Source: Paraburkholderia susongensis (GTDB taxonomy: Bacteria > Pseudomonadota > Gammaproteobacteria > Burkholderiales > Burkholderiaceae). From it: DNA of 64,000 nucleotides. The stretch spans positions 62,001 to 126,000 of the forward strand of contig NZ_FXAT01000016.1 in the NCBI RefSeq assembly GCF_900177725.1. The letters are read 5' to 3'. The stretch's first letter is position 1, and every line of letters starts with the position of its first letter. Below, one piece after another: positions 35,076 to 44,303 of this stretch. Under the pieces are notes generated by a model, which saw only the letters and a program-made list of their open reading frames with translations, was not told where the DNA came from and did not search any database. The position numbers and the translations under genes were made by a program.

Positions 35076-38000
35076 TTAATCGTGTTGAAAACGTCTTCCG
35101 GGATGGCCGCCAGGCGAAAGGCTCGCGACGGCGGGCCAGCCGGTCCGCGGGCGCCCGGCGGTCACGGTGGCAGGGCTTTCCCTGCTGTCGTTATCAGCGG
35201 CAGTCACGGGAGTCGCGCTGACGCGCGTGCTCGCGGTATCCGTTTCGTTCAGTCTGCGACGGAGCGCGTCAAGACGCCGGATATCGGGAGCTTGCGAATT
35301 CATATCGAGGAGGCCGTCGAATTGCGCAACGAGCGCCGTGGCCTCACCTGCGTCGTCTCTTTCGATGAAGTGCGTGGCGAGGTCGAGCGCGGCGCGCAAT
35401 TTCCAGGTCACTGCGCCGTGTTCGTTCGCGAGCGTCATGGCGGCGTTCAAAAGGTGCGTTGCCTGAGCCTCGCAATGTGCGCGTGCCTCATGCGCCGCGC
35501 CGTCCAGCGCATGCGCGTGCTGGAGTTCCACCCAGCCTCTGGCTCGCAGGAGCTCGGGCAGGAAGCAATGCTCGCCATGGGTTTCGCCATGGCGGATCGC
35601 GTCGTCGAGCTTCGCGCTGGCTTCCGTGAAACGACGGGCTCTTGCAAGCGCCTCGGCCCACGAGACGACGAACGGCGCAGTCATGCGCCGGAAGCCGCGC
35701 GCAACGAGGCGCTGCAGGGCAGGCTCGAGCCGCGCGAGCACCGACGCTTCGCCGCCGGACTGAAGATCGATCTGGACGGACAGACATTCCGCATAGTCTT
35801 CCCAGATGGCGAAGCGATGGGTCGCCACCTGCGAGCGCAACAGCGCGAGATAGCGCGATGCGGCCTGCAAGTCGCCGCACTGAAGCGCAATCGGCACCGC
35901 CACGGTGGCAAGCAGGTGACTTAGCGAAGGTTCCAGCATGTCCCGGCGCACGGGGTCGAGCGAGATTTGCATCAGTTGCATGGCCAGCGCCGGCTTTCCG
36001 TGAAGCCACGCAATGCGTGCCAGCGTGCCATTGCAGAGCACAAGAGGATCAACGCCCATCGTGCCGCAAGACGAGTCGCCGCTGCCTGATTTGCCAAGCT
36101 CGGTCACGGCGAACTCAAGACGTTCGCGGGCCTGTTCGTGCTCGCCGAAGCCATGTAGCGAGATGGCCAGCATCGCGCCCGCCAGCAGTTGCTGCCAGCG
36201 CGATTCGCTATGCTCCGCCGCCTGCTGGATGCGTGTGGCGTAGCGGATCGACGCGTGAATGTCCGCGCTTGTCAGCGAGGTGTGCCAGAGACCACACAGG
36301 GCGCGCGTAACGAACGCGTCGTCGCGCGCTGCCTGCGCGAGCCGCAACACGCGTTGCCACAGCGACATCGCCGTTTCGACGTTGCCGCCCACGCACGTGA
36401 GCGTGGAGGCGTAGGCGGCGCACAGCCGCATTTCGCAGAAGACATCGACCCAGCCGGCGGGCAGGGTGTCGAGCACGTCCAGCGCGTGCCGTGCACGCTC
36501 GCAGCATTCGTGCACGAGCGATGCATCGAGCAGTGTGCCGACCAGCGCCCCCGCGAGCGCGACCCCCTGGGCGGGGTCGCCGTTTTCAGAGAACGCCCAA
36601 TCGTATGCGTTGCGTGCGTCGTCGAGAGAAAGGCGCGAGTTGAGATCCGCGCCGGCCCGGCGTCCTTCCGCGCGGATGAGGCCATGTTCCTCAATGCGTT
36701 TTTTCATGTAGCCCACGTGCCGGGCTGCGATGACATGCACCTCCCCTTCATCGCGAAGTTTCTCCATCGCATAAGCGCGCGTGCTCTTGGTCAACCGATA
36801 AGTTGCGATCGGACCATGAAATTCCACGTTCAGAAGTGACTTCGTCGTGAGCTCGCCGAGGCTCGACACGACCACCGCGATCGACATGCCGGGCTCGGTT
36901 GCGACGGCACAGACCGCATCGAACGTGAACGTGCCCGTAAAGCACCCGAGGCGCCGGAAGAGAATGCGCGAAGGTGCGTCGAGCAGCGCGTAGCTCCACT
37001 CGAACGTCGCGCGCAAGGTTTGATGCCGCGGCAACGCCGAACGTAATCCACCGGTGAGAAGGTCGAGCTGGTGATCGAGCCGGGAAGCCACGCCTTCGAC
37101 GCCGAGCGTGGCCACCCGCGCCGCGGCAAGTTCGATGGCGAGCGGCAGGCCATCGAGGCGCCGGCAGATGTCGGCGGCGAGGGCGATGCTTTTTTCGTCG
37201 GCGACGCAGTCGGTGGCGAGCGACCGGGCCCGGCACAGGAACAGTTCGATTGCCGAATAGCCGAGCATCGCGTCGGCTGCGAGCCCGTTCTCGGGCACGC
37301 GAAGCGGTTCGAGGCGCAACACGGACTCAGCCCGGATATGCAGTGCTTCGCGGCTGGTCACGAGCACGCGCACCAACGAGTTGCGCGCGACCAGCGCCTC
37401 CACGAGCTGGGCCACGACGTCGATCACATGCTCGGCGTTGTCGAGCACGAGGAGGCACTCCAATGCGGCGAGGGCATCATACAGCGCGTCCGGGCAGCGC
37501 TGCGCGTCCTCCACGGGAAGCTTGAGCGCGTCGGCAAGGATAGTGAGGACTGCCTCGTTTGAGGAAACTCTGGCAAGCTCGACAAAGCATACCGATCGAC
37601 CGTGGCGGCACCGCATTCCGTTCGCAACGTGGAGGGCGAGCGCGGTTTTGCCGATGCCGCCCGCGCCAACGACCGTCGTGACCGGTCCCTGATCGAGCTG
37701 ATCGATGACCTGTTCGATTTCGGCGTCGCGTCCGATCAGTGGCGAGACGAGTGGCGGCAGCGACGCGCTCTGAGGCGCGGGCGCGGCCTGCGGACGAGCC
37801 TCGGCCGCCTGGGTGCCCCTGCCAACCAGCAGATAGCCCCGGCCCGGCACGGTCTTTATCAGATCGCGGTCCACGCCGAACAGTTTGCGCAACGCCGCAA
37901 TATGCACCTGAAGCCGATTTTCCTCGACAATCAGGCCCGGCCAGACCGCATCCATGATGTCGTCTTTCGACAGAATGGCGCCATTAGCACGATAGAGCAC

Positions 38001-38102
38001 TTCGAGGATATCGAAAGCGCGCGCGCCGATTCGCAGCGAAATGCCATTTTGCTGAACGCTTCGCTGATCGAAGCTGACCAGCAACGATCCTATCTGAATC
38101 AT
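35076..38102 (-). CDS. Large winged-helix regulator with STAND ATPase and helical-repeat tail
   Basis: A protein of about 1008 residues. A PhoB-like winged-helix domain spans about residues 1-94 (ends TVPGRGYLLVG). The NB-ARC-like ATPase has Walker A GAGGIGKT near 150 and LLVLDNAEHVID near 230. A long helix-rich, TPR-like region from about 500 to 950 probably binds the ligand or partner. The start at MIQIGSLL is favoured by GGAGA five bases upstream; METTM four codons earlier is possible. The domain order resembles MalT/AfsR-like signal-transduction ATPases. Its target is unknown; the flanking kinase operon and the 38786 gene are candidates. Confidence 0.85.
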   Translation of the reverse strand: MIQIGSLLVSFDQRSVQQNGISLRIGARAFDILEVLYRANGAILSKDDIMDAVWPGLIVEENRLQVHIAALRKLFGVDRDLIKTVPGRGYLLVGRGTQAAEARPQAAPAPQSASLPPLVSPLIGRDAEIEQVIDQLDQGPVTTVVGAGGIGKTALALHVANGMRCRHGRSVCFVELARVSSNEAVLTILADALKLPVEDAQRCPDALYDALAALECLLVLDNAEHVIDVVAQLVEALVARNSLVRVLVTSREALHIRAESVLRLEPLRVPENGLAADAMLGYSAIELFLCRARSLATDCVADEKSIALAADICRRLDGLPLAIELAAARVATLGVEGVASRLDHQLDLLTGGLRSALPRHQTLRATFEWSYALLDAPSRILFRRLGCFTGTFTFDAVCAVATEPGMSIAVVVSSLGELTTKSLLNVEFHGPIATYRLTKSTRAYAMEKLRDEGEVHVIAARHVGYMKKRIEEHGLIRAEGRRAGADLNSRLSLDDARNAYDWAFSENGDPAQGVALAGALVGTLLDASLVHECCERARHALDVLDTLPAGWVDVFCEMRLCAAYASTLTCVGGNVETAMSLWQRVLRLAQAARDDAFVTRALCGLWHTSLTSADIHASIRYATRIQQAAEHSESRWQQLLAGAMLAISLHGFGEHEQARERLEFAVTELGKSGSGDSSCGTMGVDPLVLCNGTLARIAWLHGKPALAMQLMQISLDPVRRDMLEPSLSHLLATVAVPIALQCGDLQAASRYLALLRSQVATHRFAIWEDYAECLSVQIDLQSGGEASVLARLEPALQRLVARGFRRMTAPFVVSWAEALARARRFTEASAKLDDAIRHGETHGEHCFLPELLRARGWVELQHAHALDGAAHEARAHCEAQATHLLNAAMTLANEHGAVTWKLRAALDLATHFIERDDAGEATALVAQFDGLLDMNSQAPDIRRLDALRRRLNETDTASTRVSATPVTAADNDSRESPATVTAGRPRTGWPAVASLSPGGHPGRRFQHD

Positions 38103-38785
38103 GGTCGTCTCCATCTGGCGAGATTCTGATTTTCTCGACGACGCGTAACTGATCAAGCGTTGGCGATGAAACGGCGTGAGGCCATCATTTCTGAACCGGT
38201 TTGGCGTCCCGGGCTTGCCGAGCTTGCCGGGACACGAGCGAGCGGCGCGCAGAACCGGGCAATACGGCGATTTCGAGTAATTTGCAGTGTAAACAAAGTT
38301 GAGTGGGACGTCTTGAACAAAAATGCGCAACACAGGGCCAGACAGGTGATTTTCAAACCCGCGCGGCGATGGCGCCCGTTGCGCCTGTTAAGCCGGATGT
38401 ATAAATGTCACGTTGAAACGCGGCGTTCGTTATGTGCGGCGCGACTTGAATTCTCGCTAATCATTCAAAAAAGCTTCACTTGCACGAACGATCGAGCCAG
38501 CGCGTGCGAGGAAATAGTGCGAGGCAGATTTGTACGGCAAATCGATGTTGCCGGCGCTCGCAAAGGAACCCGGATCGTAAGTCAAGGCGGCGATGGCAGT
38601 GGAGCGTCTTCTACATATGCAGGCTGCCTGTCATTTCAGGACGTTAAGAACGATTAAGTCGCGTTTCAATTCGCGCGGCGGATCACGCGCGTATGATCGC
38701 GAGGAGTACGCTCTCAGCCGGGATCAGGCATAGACAAGCTTTTGTCGAAGCTGATCGCTTCGACGCGACGCACAAGGAATATCCG
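38103..38785. other. Long divergent gap
   Basis: A 683-base stretch between the large regulator and the dihydrolipoamide dehydrogenase gene. Open frames of up to about 165 codons occur, but they have no ribosome site and no family resemblance. AT-rich patches near 38270-38310 and 38390-38480 probably contain the promoters. I cannot name specific elements with confidence. Confidence 0.4.
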
Positions 38786-40543
38786 ATGGCCAGGTTGGAA
38801 GTGACAGTCCCACAGCTATCCGAATCGGTCACCGAAGCGACGCTACTTGCCTGGAAGAAGAAGGCAGGTGATGCGGTCGCGCAAGACGAGATTCTGATCG
38901 AGCTGGAGACGGACAAGGTCGTGCTCGAAGTTCCGGCGCCCGGCGCCGGTGTTCTGGCCGGGGTTCTGCACGATCAGGGCGACACCGTACATGCCGGCGA
39001 TGTCATCGCGGTGATCGATACCGAGGGCGCCGTTGCTGCGAGGGCGCCGGTCCAGCCGGCTGCCGTGCCCGCTGCGACCCGGGCGGAAGGTCCAGCAGCG
39101 CCGGCACCTGCGGACGCGGCATACTTCGACGTGGTCGTCATCGGCTCCGGTCCCGGCGGCTATATCGCCGCGATACGCGCGGCACAGCTTGGCAGGTCCG
39201 TAGCCTGTGTCGAGGAGTGGAAGAATTCCGCCGGCAAGCCGAAGCTCGGCGGCACCTGCCTCAACGTCGGCTGCATTCCGTCGAAGGCGTTGCTGGCTTC
39301 GTCGGAGGAATACGAGAATGTGCTGCGTCACCTGGGCGATCATGGCATTGCCGTTGGAAACGTCACGCTCGATGCGGGCAAAATGGTCGCGCGCAAGGAA
39401 ACCATCGTCGAGAAGATAACTGGCGGCGTCGAGTTTCTCTTTCGCAAGAACAGGATTACGTGGCTCAAAGGGCACGGCAAGCTCGTGGGCAAGGCGGGCG
39501 AATCGATACGCGTCGAAGTTGCCGGCGACGGCGAGACGGCGACCTATACGGCCAAGGACGTGATCATTGCGACGGGCTCCAACGCCCGTCATCTGCCCGG
39601 CGTTGCCGTGGATAACCGCATTGTCTGTGATAACGAAGGGGCGCTCGCCTTCGACTCCGTACCTGCCCGGCTGGCCGTGATTGGCGCCGGCGTCATCGGG
39701 CTCGAGTTGGGGTCCGTCTGGCGGCGGCTCGGCGCCGATGTCACCTTGCTGGAGATGTTGCCGGACTTCCTGCCAACGGCGGACGAGGCAATAGCGAAAG
39801 AGGCTGCGAAGCAGTTCTCGAAGCAAGGCCTGAAGATCGTGCCTGGTGTATCGATCTCAGAAGTCAAGGCGAGCGGCAACGGCGTGTCGATCTCCTATAC
39901 GGAGAGGGACGGCGCGCAACAGGTGCTCGATGCGGACCGCCTGATCGTGTCGATCGGACGCGTGCCGAACACGCGCGATCTTGGGCTCGAGTCGGTCGGG
40001 TTATCGATCGATCAAAGAGGTTTTATTCCCGTTGACGAGCATTGCGCAACAAACGTGCCGCACATCTATGCGATCGGCGACGTCGTGCGTGGCCCGATGC
40101 TCGCGCACAAGGCCGAGGATGAAGGCGTGCTGGTGGCGGAGGTCATCGACGGACAGAAGCCGCATATCGACTATAACTGCATCCCGTGGGTTATCTATAC
40201 GGAGCCCGAAATTGCGTGGGTGGGGAAGACCGGACAGCAATTGAAGGCGGAAGGCCGTAACGTGGTGAGCGGGCAGTTTCCGATGACGGCCAATGGCCGC
40301 GCCCTTGGGATCGGCAGGACCGAAGGTTTCGTCAAGGTGATTGCGGACGCGGACACCGATGAGATATTGGGAGTCCATATCATCTCAGCAAACGCCTCCG
40401 ATCTGATCGCGGAAGCCGTGGTGGCGCTCGAATTCAGGGCGTCGTCGGAAGACATAGGCATGATCTGCCATGCTCATCCGTCGCTTTCCGAAGTGATGCG
40501 GGAGGCGGCGCTGGCCGTTCGAAAACGTGCGCTCAATATCTAG
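38786..40543 (+). CDS. lpdA: Dihydrolipoamide dehydrogenase with N-terminal lipoyl domain
   Basis: A 585-residue protein. Residues 1-78 are a lipoyl domain with the modified K44 in ETDKVVLEVP, a motif typical of 2-oxoglutarate dehydrogenase E2. An Ala/Pro-rich linker follows, then a full E3 flavoprotein: FAD-binding GSGPGGYIAA, redox pair C158 and C163 in CLNVGCIPSK, NAD-binding GAGVIGLELGS and the catalytic CHAHPSLSE near the C terminus. It reoxidises lipoyl groups of 2-oxoacid dehydrogenase or similar complexes. No E1 or E2 gene is next to it, so it is an orphan copy. AAGGAAT upstream supports the start. Confidence 0.93.
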   Translation: MARLEVTVPQLSESVTEATLLAWKKKAGDAVAQDEILIELETDKVVLEVPAPGAGVLAGVLHDQGDTVHAGDVIAVIDTEGAVAARAPVQPAAVPAATRAEGPAAPAPADAAYFDVVVIGSGPGGYIAAIRAAQLGRSVACVEEWKNSAGKPKLGGTCLNVGCIPSKALLASSEEYENVLRHLGDHGIAVGNVTLDAGKMVARKETIVEKITGGVEFLFRKNRITWLKGHGKLVGKAGESIRVEVAGDGETATYTAKDVIIATGSNARHLPGVAVDNRIVCDNEGALAFDSVPARLAVIGAGVIGLELGSVWRRLGADVTLLEMLPDFLPTADEAIAKEAAKQFSKQGLKIVPGVSISEVKASGNGVSISYTERDGAQQVLDADRLIVSIGRVPNTRDLGLESVGLSIDQRGFIPVDEHCATNVPHIYAIGDVVRGPMLAHKAEDEGVLVAEVIDGQKPHIDYNCIPWVIYTEPEIAWVGKTGQQLKAEGRNVVSGQFPMTANGRALGIGRTEGFVKVIADADTDEILGVHIISANASDLIAEAVVALEFRASSEDIGMICHAHPSLSEVMREAALAVRKRALNI

Positions 40544-40586
40544 CGTCTGCTTACATATGGAACACACGTGCGTTGCCGCGAGAAGG

Positions 40587-40655
40587 GCCGCCCGCAAGGA
40601 CTGTGACGCCGCGAATACTCAACGTACTCGCAAGGAGCATGACGTAGCGGGCGGC
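40587..40655. terminator. Nested inverted repeats between convergent genes
   Basis: GCCGCCCGC at 40587 and GCGGGCGGC at 40647 are perfect arms. Inside them GCGAATAC and GTACTCGC (40611-40631) form a second stem with one mismatch and loop TCAAC. The site lies between the converging lpd and LysR genes, so a two-way terminator is possible, although no T-run is seen. Confidence 0.4.
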
Positions 40656-40659
40656 ATGG

Positions 40660-41562
40660 TCACCGCAAGTTCGCCGCGCCGGCGACGAGCTCGATGAACG
40701 CACTGATGCGCCTCGATCCGCGCTGGTTGGGCAAATAAAGCGCGGTCACCGCGGACCGGGCGTTGTTCGGATTGACCTCATAGCCTTCGAAAAGCCTGGT
40801 CAGGCGTCCACTTTGCACATCGGAAGCCACGAGCCAGTTCGGGAGCAACGCGACACCGGCGCCGTTCAGCGCCGCTTCGCGGAGAATGTCCGAATTGTTT
40901 GTCTTCAGTCTTCCCGTCACCACAACCTCGGACTGCACACCATCCTTGCAGAACATCCAAACCTGCCGGCCGGCTCCATAAGAAAAGCGCAGACTCTGGT
41001 GCGCAGTCAATTCCTCGGGCGCTACCGGCGTGCCGAATTCGCTCAGATAAACGTGACTGGCCACGACATACCGTTTGAAGTTGCCGATGTGCCGGCTGAT
41101 CATGCTGGCATCCGGCGGCGGCGTGCCGAGGCGGATTGCGAGGTCGATTCGCTCGGAGACCAGATCGGAAACCGTGTCGGTCAGCGTGATGTCCAGATCG
41201 AGTTTGGGGTAGCGTGAAAGGAACGCGCCGAGGTGCGGGCTGATGCATTGACGGGCAAACTCCACAGGGACGGATACCCGCAGCGGACCGGAGGGTTCAT
41301 CGCCGCGGTCGGTGACGGCAGCGTCGGCTTCGGCGATGTCTTCGAGAATGCGCTTTGCGCGCAGGTAGTAAGTCTTGCCCGCATCGGACAGGGTGACGAG
41401 GCGCGTCGTTCGATTGAGCAACGCGGTGCCGAGCGCTTCTTCTAGCGCGTCGACGGAGCGCGTGACAGACGAGGTTGCGAGTTCGAGCTTTCGCGCCGCG
41501 CTCGAAAAGCCGCCACTTTCTGTTACTTCGACGAACGCGCGTAGCGCCTGAAGTTTGTCCAT
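40660..41562 (-). CDS. LysR-family transcriptional regulator
   Basis: A 300-residue LysR protein with helix-turn-helix at about 15-45 (FSSAARKLELATSSVTRSVDALE) and a substrate-binding domain from residue 90. It belongs to the large CrgA/PecT-like group. It is divergent from the DsbA-like gene at 41664, with 101 bases between, and by the usual LysR habit may regulate that gene and itself. Confidence 0.9.
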   Translation of the reverse strand: MDKLQALRAFVEVTESGGFSSAARKLELATSSVTRSVDALEEALGTALLNRTTRLVTLSDAGKTYYLRAKRILEDIAEADAAVTDRGDEPSGPLRVSVPVEFARQCISPHLGAFLSRYPKLDLDITLTDTVSDLVSERIDLAIRLGTPPPDASMISRHIGNFKRYVVASHVYLSEFGTPVAPEELTAHQSLRFSYGAGRQVWMFCKDGVQSEVVVTGRLKTNNSDILREAALNGAGVALLPNWLVASDVQSGRLTRLFEGYEVNPNNARSAVTALYLPNQRGSRRISAFIELVAGAANLR

Positions 41563-41663
41563 CGCTTTGTCTCCGGTGCAACGAACCGTTGCATGCTGTT
41601 CCTATTCTAGCTTTCGACAAGCGGATCTATCTTGTGTGTAGACACCTTTGAAGGAGAATCGGA

Positions 41664-42329
41664 ATGGAACCGCTTGAAATTCGTATCACGCACGATTTCA
41701 TCTGCCCGTGGTGCTGGATCGGCGAGACGAAGCTCGAGGAAGCCATAGCGGCGGAAGGCGCAAGCGAGAACGTCAAGTACGTGTTCGTGCCGTATGAGCT
41801 GAATCCGGACATGCCGCAAGAGGGGCGAGACCGGAAAGCGTATCGCACGGCCAAATTCGGCAGTTGGGCCCGCTCGCAGGCCATGGACGCTCACGTGGCG
41901 GACGAAGGCCGATTGCATGGATTATCGTTCGATTACGAAAAGGTGAAACGCACGCCGAACACGATGGCCGCACATCGGCTCGTGTGGTTTGCCCAGCACG
42001 AAGGGCGTGACGCGCGCGCATTGGTCCATGCGATTTTTCGCGCGTACTTCACCGAGGGGCGCGATATCGGCGATAGGGGAGTATTGACGGACATTGCCGC
42101 TTCTGTGGGGCTCGACAGGGCGCGTGTGAACGAACTGTTTGCTTCGCAAGACGGATATGCGCAGGTGCGCAAGCTCGAAGCCGCTTCTGCTCTCGCGTCG
42201 ATCCACGCCGTTCCGTACGTCAAGCTCGGGAGCGAAGTCGTGAGCGGTGCCCAGCCCGTCCCGGTGTTTCGTCGTGCGTTGCGTGTCGCGATGAATGGAG
42301 ACGCCGAGCCACGCATAGCTGCCTCGTAA
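41664..42329 (+). CDS. DsbA-family oxidoreductase (FrnE-like)
   Basis: A 221-residue thioredoxin-fold protein without signal peptide, so cytoplasmic. The CPWC redox motif is at about residues 15-18 (FICPWCWIG), a helical insertion follows, and the cis-Pro is in IHAVPYVKLG. It resembles FrnE and 2-hydroxychromene-2-carboxylate isomerase relatives. It could act in disulfide exchange under oxidative stress or as a glutathione-linked isomerase. The CPWC pair favours redox activity. GAAGGAG precedes the ATG. Confidence 0.87.
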   Translation: MEPLEIRITHDFICPWCWIGETKLEEAIAAEGASENVKYVFVPYELNPDMPQEGRDRKAYRTAKFGSWARSQAMDAHVADEGRLHGLSFDYEKVKRTPNTMAAHRLVWFAQHEGRDARALVHAIFRAYFTEGRDIGDRGVLTDIAASVGLDRARVNELFASQDGYAQVRKLEAASALASIHAVPYVKLGSEVVSGAQPVPVFRRALRVAMNGDAEPRIAAS

Positions 42330-42333
42330 TGCA

Positions 42334-42810
42334 TCACGCAGAGTGCGCGGGTTTCGCCGCGTGCTCTAACCATCGTTCGCGCGCGTCCGGCCCTTCGGAG
42401 GCTTCCAGCACGCAGGCAAGAATCGAGTGGTTCGCATTGGCCGGCCAGGTGCCGCGCCGGTAAGGGCGGTAGACAGCATCGCCACGTTCGACCGGCCTGC
42501 CAGTCACGGTGCAGACCGTCTTGTGCCGTGAATAGGTGCGCTTCCAGATCTGATCGGTGTAAAGGCCGCACGTAGCGTCATACCAATAGATCGAGATGGT
42601 TGTACTCGAAAGGCGTTCGAGTATCCGGATGTAGCCGGAGAACGGCACATGGGATGCCGGTCGCGACGTTCTCGAGCGCGTACCCCCGAGTTTCGCATTG
42701 CGCTCCACGCTTGCCTGTTCTACGGCTTCAGCATTCGTGAACGAACTCGACGCGTGCTGAAGCGAGATGATGGTTTGCTTCCACGGTTCGTCGTTTGCAT
42801 CGGGGTCCAT
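42334..42810 (-). CDS. DUF3331 domain protein
   Basis: A 158-residue protein with the DUF3331 pattern ILERLSSTTISIYWYDATCGLYTDQIW followed by a Cys pair around VCTVTGRPVERGDAVYRP and a closing ILACVLE. The family is found mainly in Burkholderiaceae and has no known function. The start with GGAG seven bases upstream is favoured over one eight codons earlier. The Cys residues could bind a metal, but only weakly supported here. It converges with the DsbA-like gene, four bases apart. Confidence 0.75.
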   Translation of the reverse strand: MDPDANDEPWKQTIISLQHASSSFTNAEAVEQASVERNAKLGGTRSRTSRPASHVPFSGYIRILERLSSTTISIYWYDATCGLYTDQIWKRTYSRHKTVCTVTGRPVERGDAVYRPYRRGTWPANANHSILACVLEASEGPDARERWLEHAAKPAHSA

Positions 42811-43016
42811 TGGGCAGCTCCATATCGTACGCACGCGATCGGCTCCAGGCTCGGCCGGCCGGGCACGTTGCCCTTTCGGGCGCCGCGTTGAGGTCGGACA
42901 GGCAGCTCCATTGTGGATCGTGGCCGCTAAAAGGTCCTGAGCCCGACGATAAAAACTCCTGAAACGTTCAAGGCGTAGCAGGCGCGACCGTGCGCAGAGC
43001 GATGCCTGGGGTGCAA

Positions 43017-43038
43017 GCCCCGCAGGCAGAAGCGGGGC
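43017..43038 (-). terminator. Possible terminator hairpin after the OYE gene
   Basis: GCCCCGC and GCGGGGC are separated by eight bases, forming a seven-pair GC stem about 40 bases past the stop of the OYE gene. The following bases on that strand are not T-rich, so strength is doubtful. Confidence 0.35.
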
Positions 43039-43076
43039 GGACGGCCGCTTGCGCGCCGCCGCCCTTGAGCGCGTGG

Positions 43077-44201
43077 TCAGTCCTGAAGCGGGACAAAGGC
43101 CGGATAGTCGACATAACCCTCGGCGCCGCCGCCAAAGAACGTGCCCGGGTCGGCTTCGTTGAGGGGGAGGGCGTCGCGCAACCGCGTGGGCAGGTCCGGG
43201 TTCGCGATGAACGGACGGCCGAACGCGATGAGATCCGCGCGGCCGCTCTCGATCGCATGAGTCGCTGATTCCAGCGTATACCCGCCCGCAAGCATCAATA
43301 CGCCCTTGAATTGCCGCCGCATGAGCTTGATGATGGCGTCCCAGCGAGGATCATGCTTTTCGTCCTTCACCGTGCCGACGATAGCGGGCTCGACGAGGTG
43401 CAGGTAGGCCAGATTCCAGTCGTTCAGGCGCTCGGCGATATGGCCGAAGGTGGCTTCAGGCGTGTCGTCGCCCATGCCCATGAAACGGCCCATGGGCGTG
43501 AGCCGCACGCCGACGTTCACCGCGCCCACCTCGTCGCTGACCGCCGCCACGACTTCGAAGAGCAGACGCGTGCGGTTTTCGATGCTGCCGCCATACGCAT
43601 CGGTGCGGCGATTGCTATTGCTGTTAATGAACTGGTCGATCAGATAGCCGTTGCCGGCGTGAATCTCGACACCGTCCATACCGGATTCCATCGCATTGCG
43701 CGCGGCAATGCGAAAGTCCTGCACGATCTGCGCGATACCTTCGAGCGTCAATTCCCGGGGCACCGGCACGTCGGCCCAGGCACCGTTGCCGTTGTCGTCG
43801 ACAATGAAGGTCTTGCCCGGCACAGGCATCGCCGTCGGTGCGACGGGCAGGCCGCCGCCGGGCTGGAAGACCGGATGCGAGACGCGTCCGACGTGCCAGA
43901 GCTGCAGGAAGATCTTTCCGCCTTCGGCATGAACGGCCTCGCTCACACTGCGCCATCCTTCGATCTGTGCGGGGCTGTGGATGCCGGGAGTCCAGGCGTA
44001 GCCTTGCCCCTGTTGCGATATTTGCGTGGCCTCGGTGACGATCAGCGCCGCGCCGGTGCGCTGCCGGTAGTACTCGACGTTCATCGGGGTCGGCACGTTG
44101 CCCGGCTGACCGGCGCGCGAGCGCGTGAGCGGCGCCATGGCGACGCGATGCGAGAGTGAATGGCGGCCGAGACGAATCGGTTGAAAGAGAGCGTCAGACA
44201 T
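43077..44201 (-). CDS. Old Yellow Enzyme family alkene reductase
   Basis: A 374-residue flavoprotein of the NemA/OYE type. Substrate-binding H and N occur in IHAGNGYLIDQF, the FMN site includes PLTRSRA near the N terminus, and DAYGGSIENR is the family signature. The C-terminal part has FGRPFIANPDLP. It reduces activated C=C bonds or nitro groups with NADPH. The start MSDALFQPIRLG is preceded by GGAG. It is followed upstream by an FAD hydroxylase gene on the same strand about 100 bases away. Confidence 0.92.
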   Translation of the reverse strand: MSDALFQPIRLGRHSLSHRVAMAPLTRSRAGQPGNVPTPMNVEYYRQRTGAALIVTEATQISQQGQGYAWTPGIHSPAQIEGWRSVSEAVHAEGGKIFLQLWHVGRVSHPVFQPGGGLPVAPTAMPVPGKTFIVDDNGNGAWADVPVPRELTLEGIAQIVQDFRIAARNAMESGMDGVEIHAGNGYLIDQFINSNSNRRTDAYGGSIENRTRLLFEVVAAVSDEVGAVNVGVRLTPMGRFMGMGDDTPEATFGHIAERLNDWNLAYLHLVEPAIVGTVKDEKHDPRWDAIIKLMRRQFKGVLMLAGGYTLESATHAIESGRADLIAFGRPFIANPDLPTRLRDALPLNEADPGTFFGGGAEGYVDYPAFVPLQD

Positions 44202-44303
44202 GGAGATCTCCGTGGATGTAGGGGAGCGGGATGTCTGCAACGTTATCGATGATCGGCGCCGCGGAGAATCCATGCCCAACGCTACGCAGTTTTGCGTTGG
44301 ACG

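Noticed and set aside
38160..38657. 165-codon frame in the long gap before lpdA
   Set aside because: No ribosome site, no family resemblance and base-position pattern unlike the neighbouring genes.
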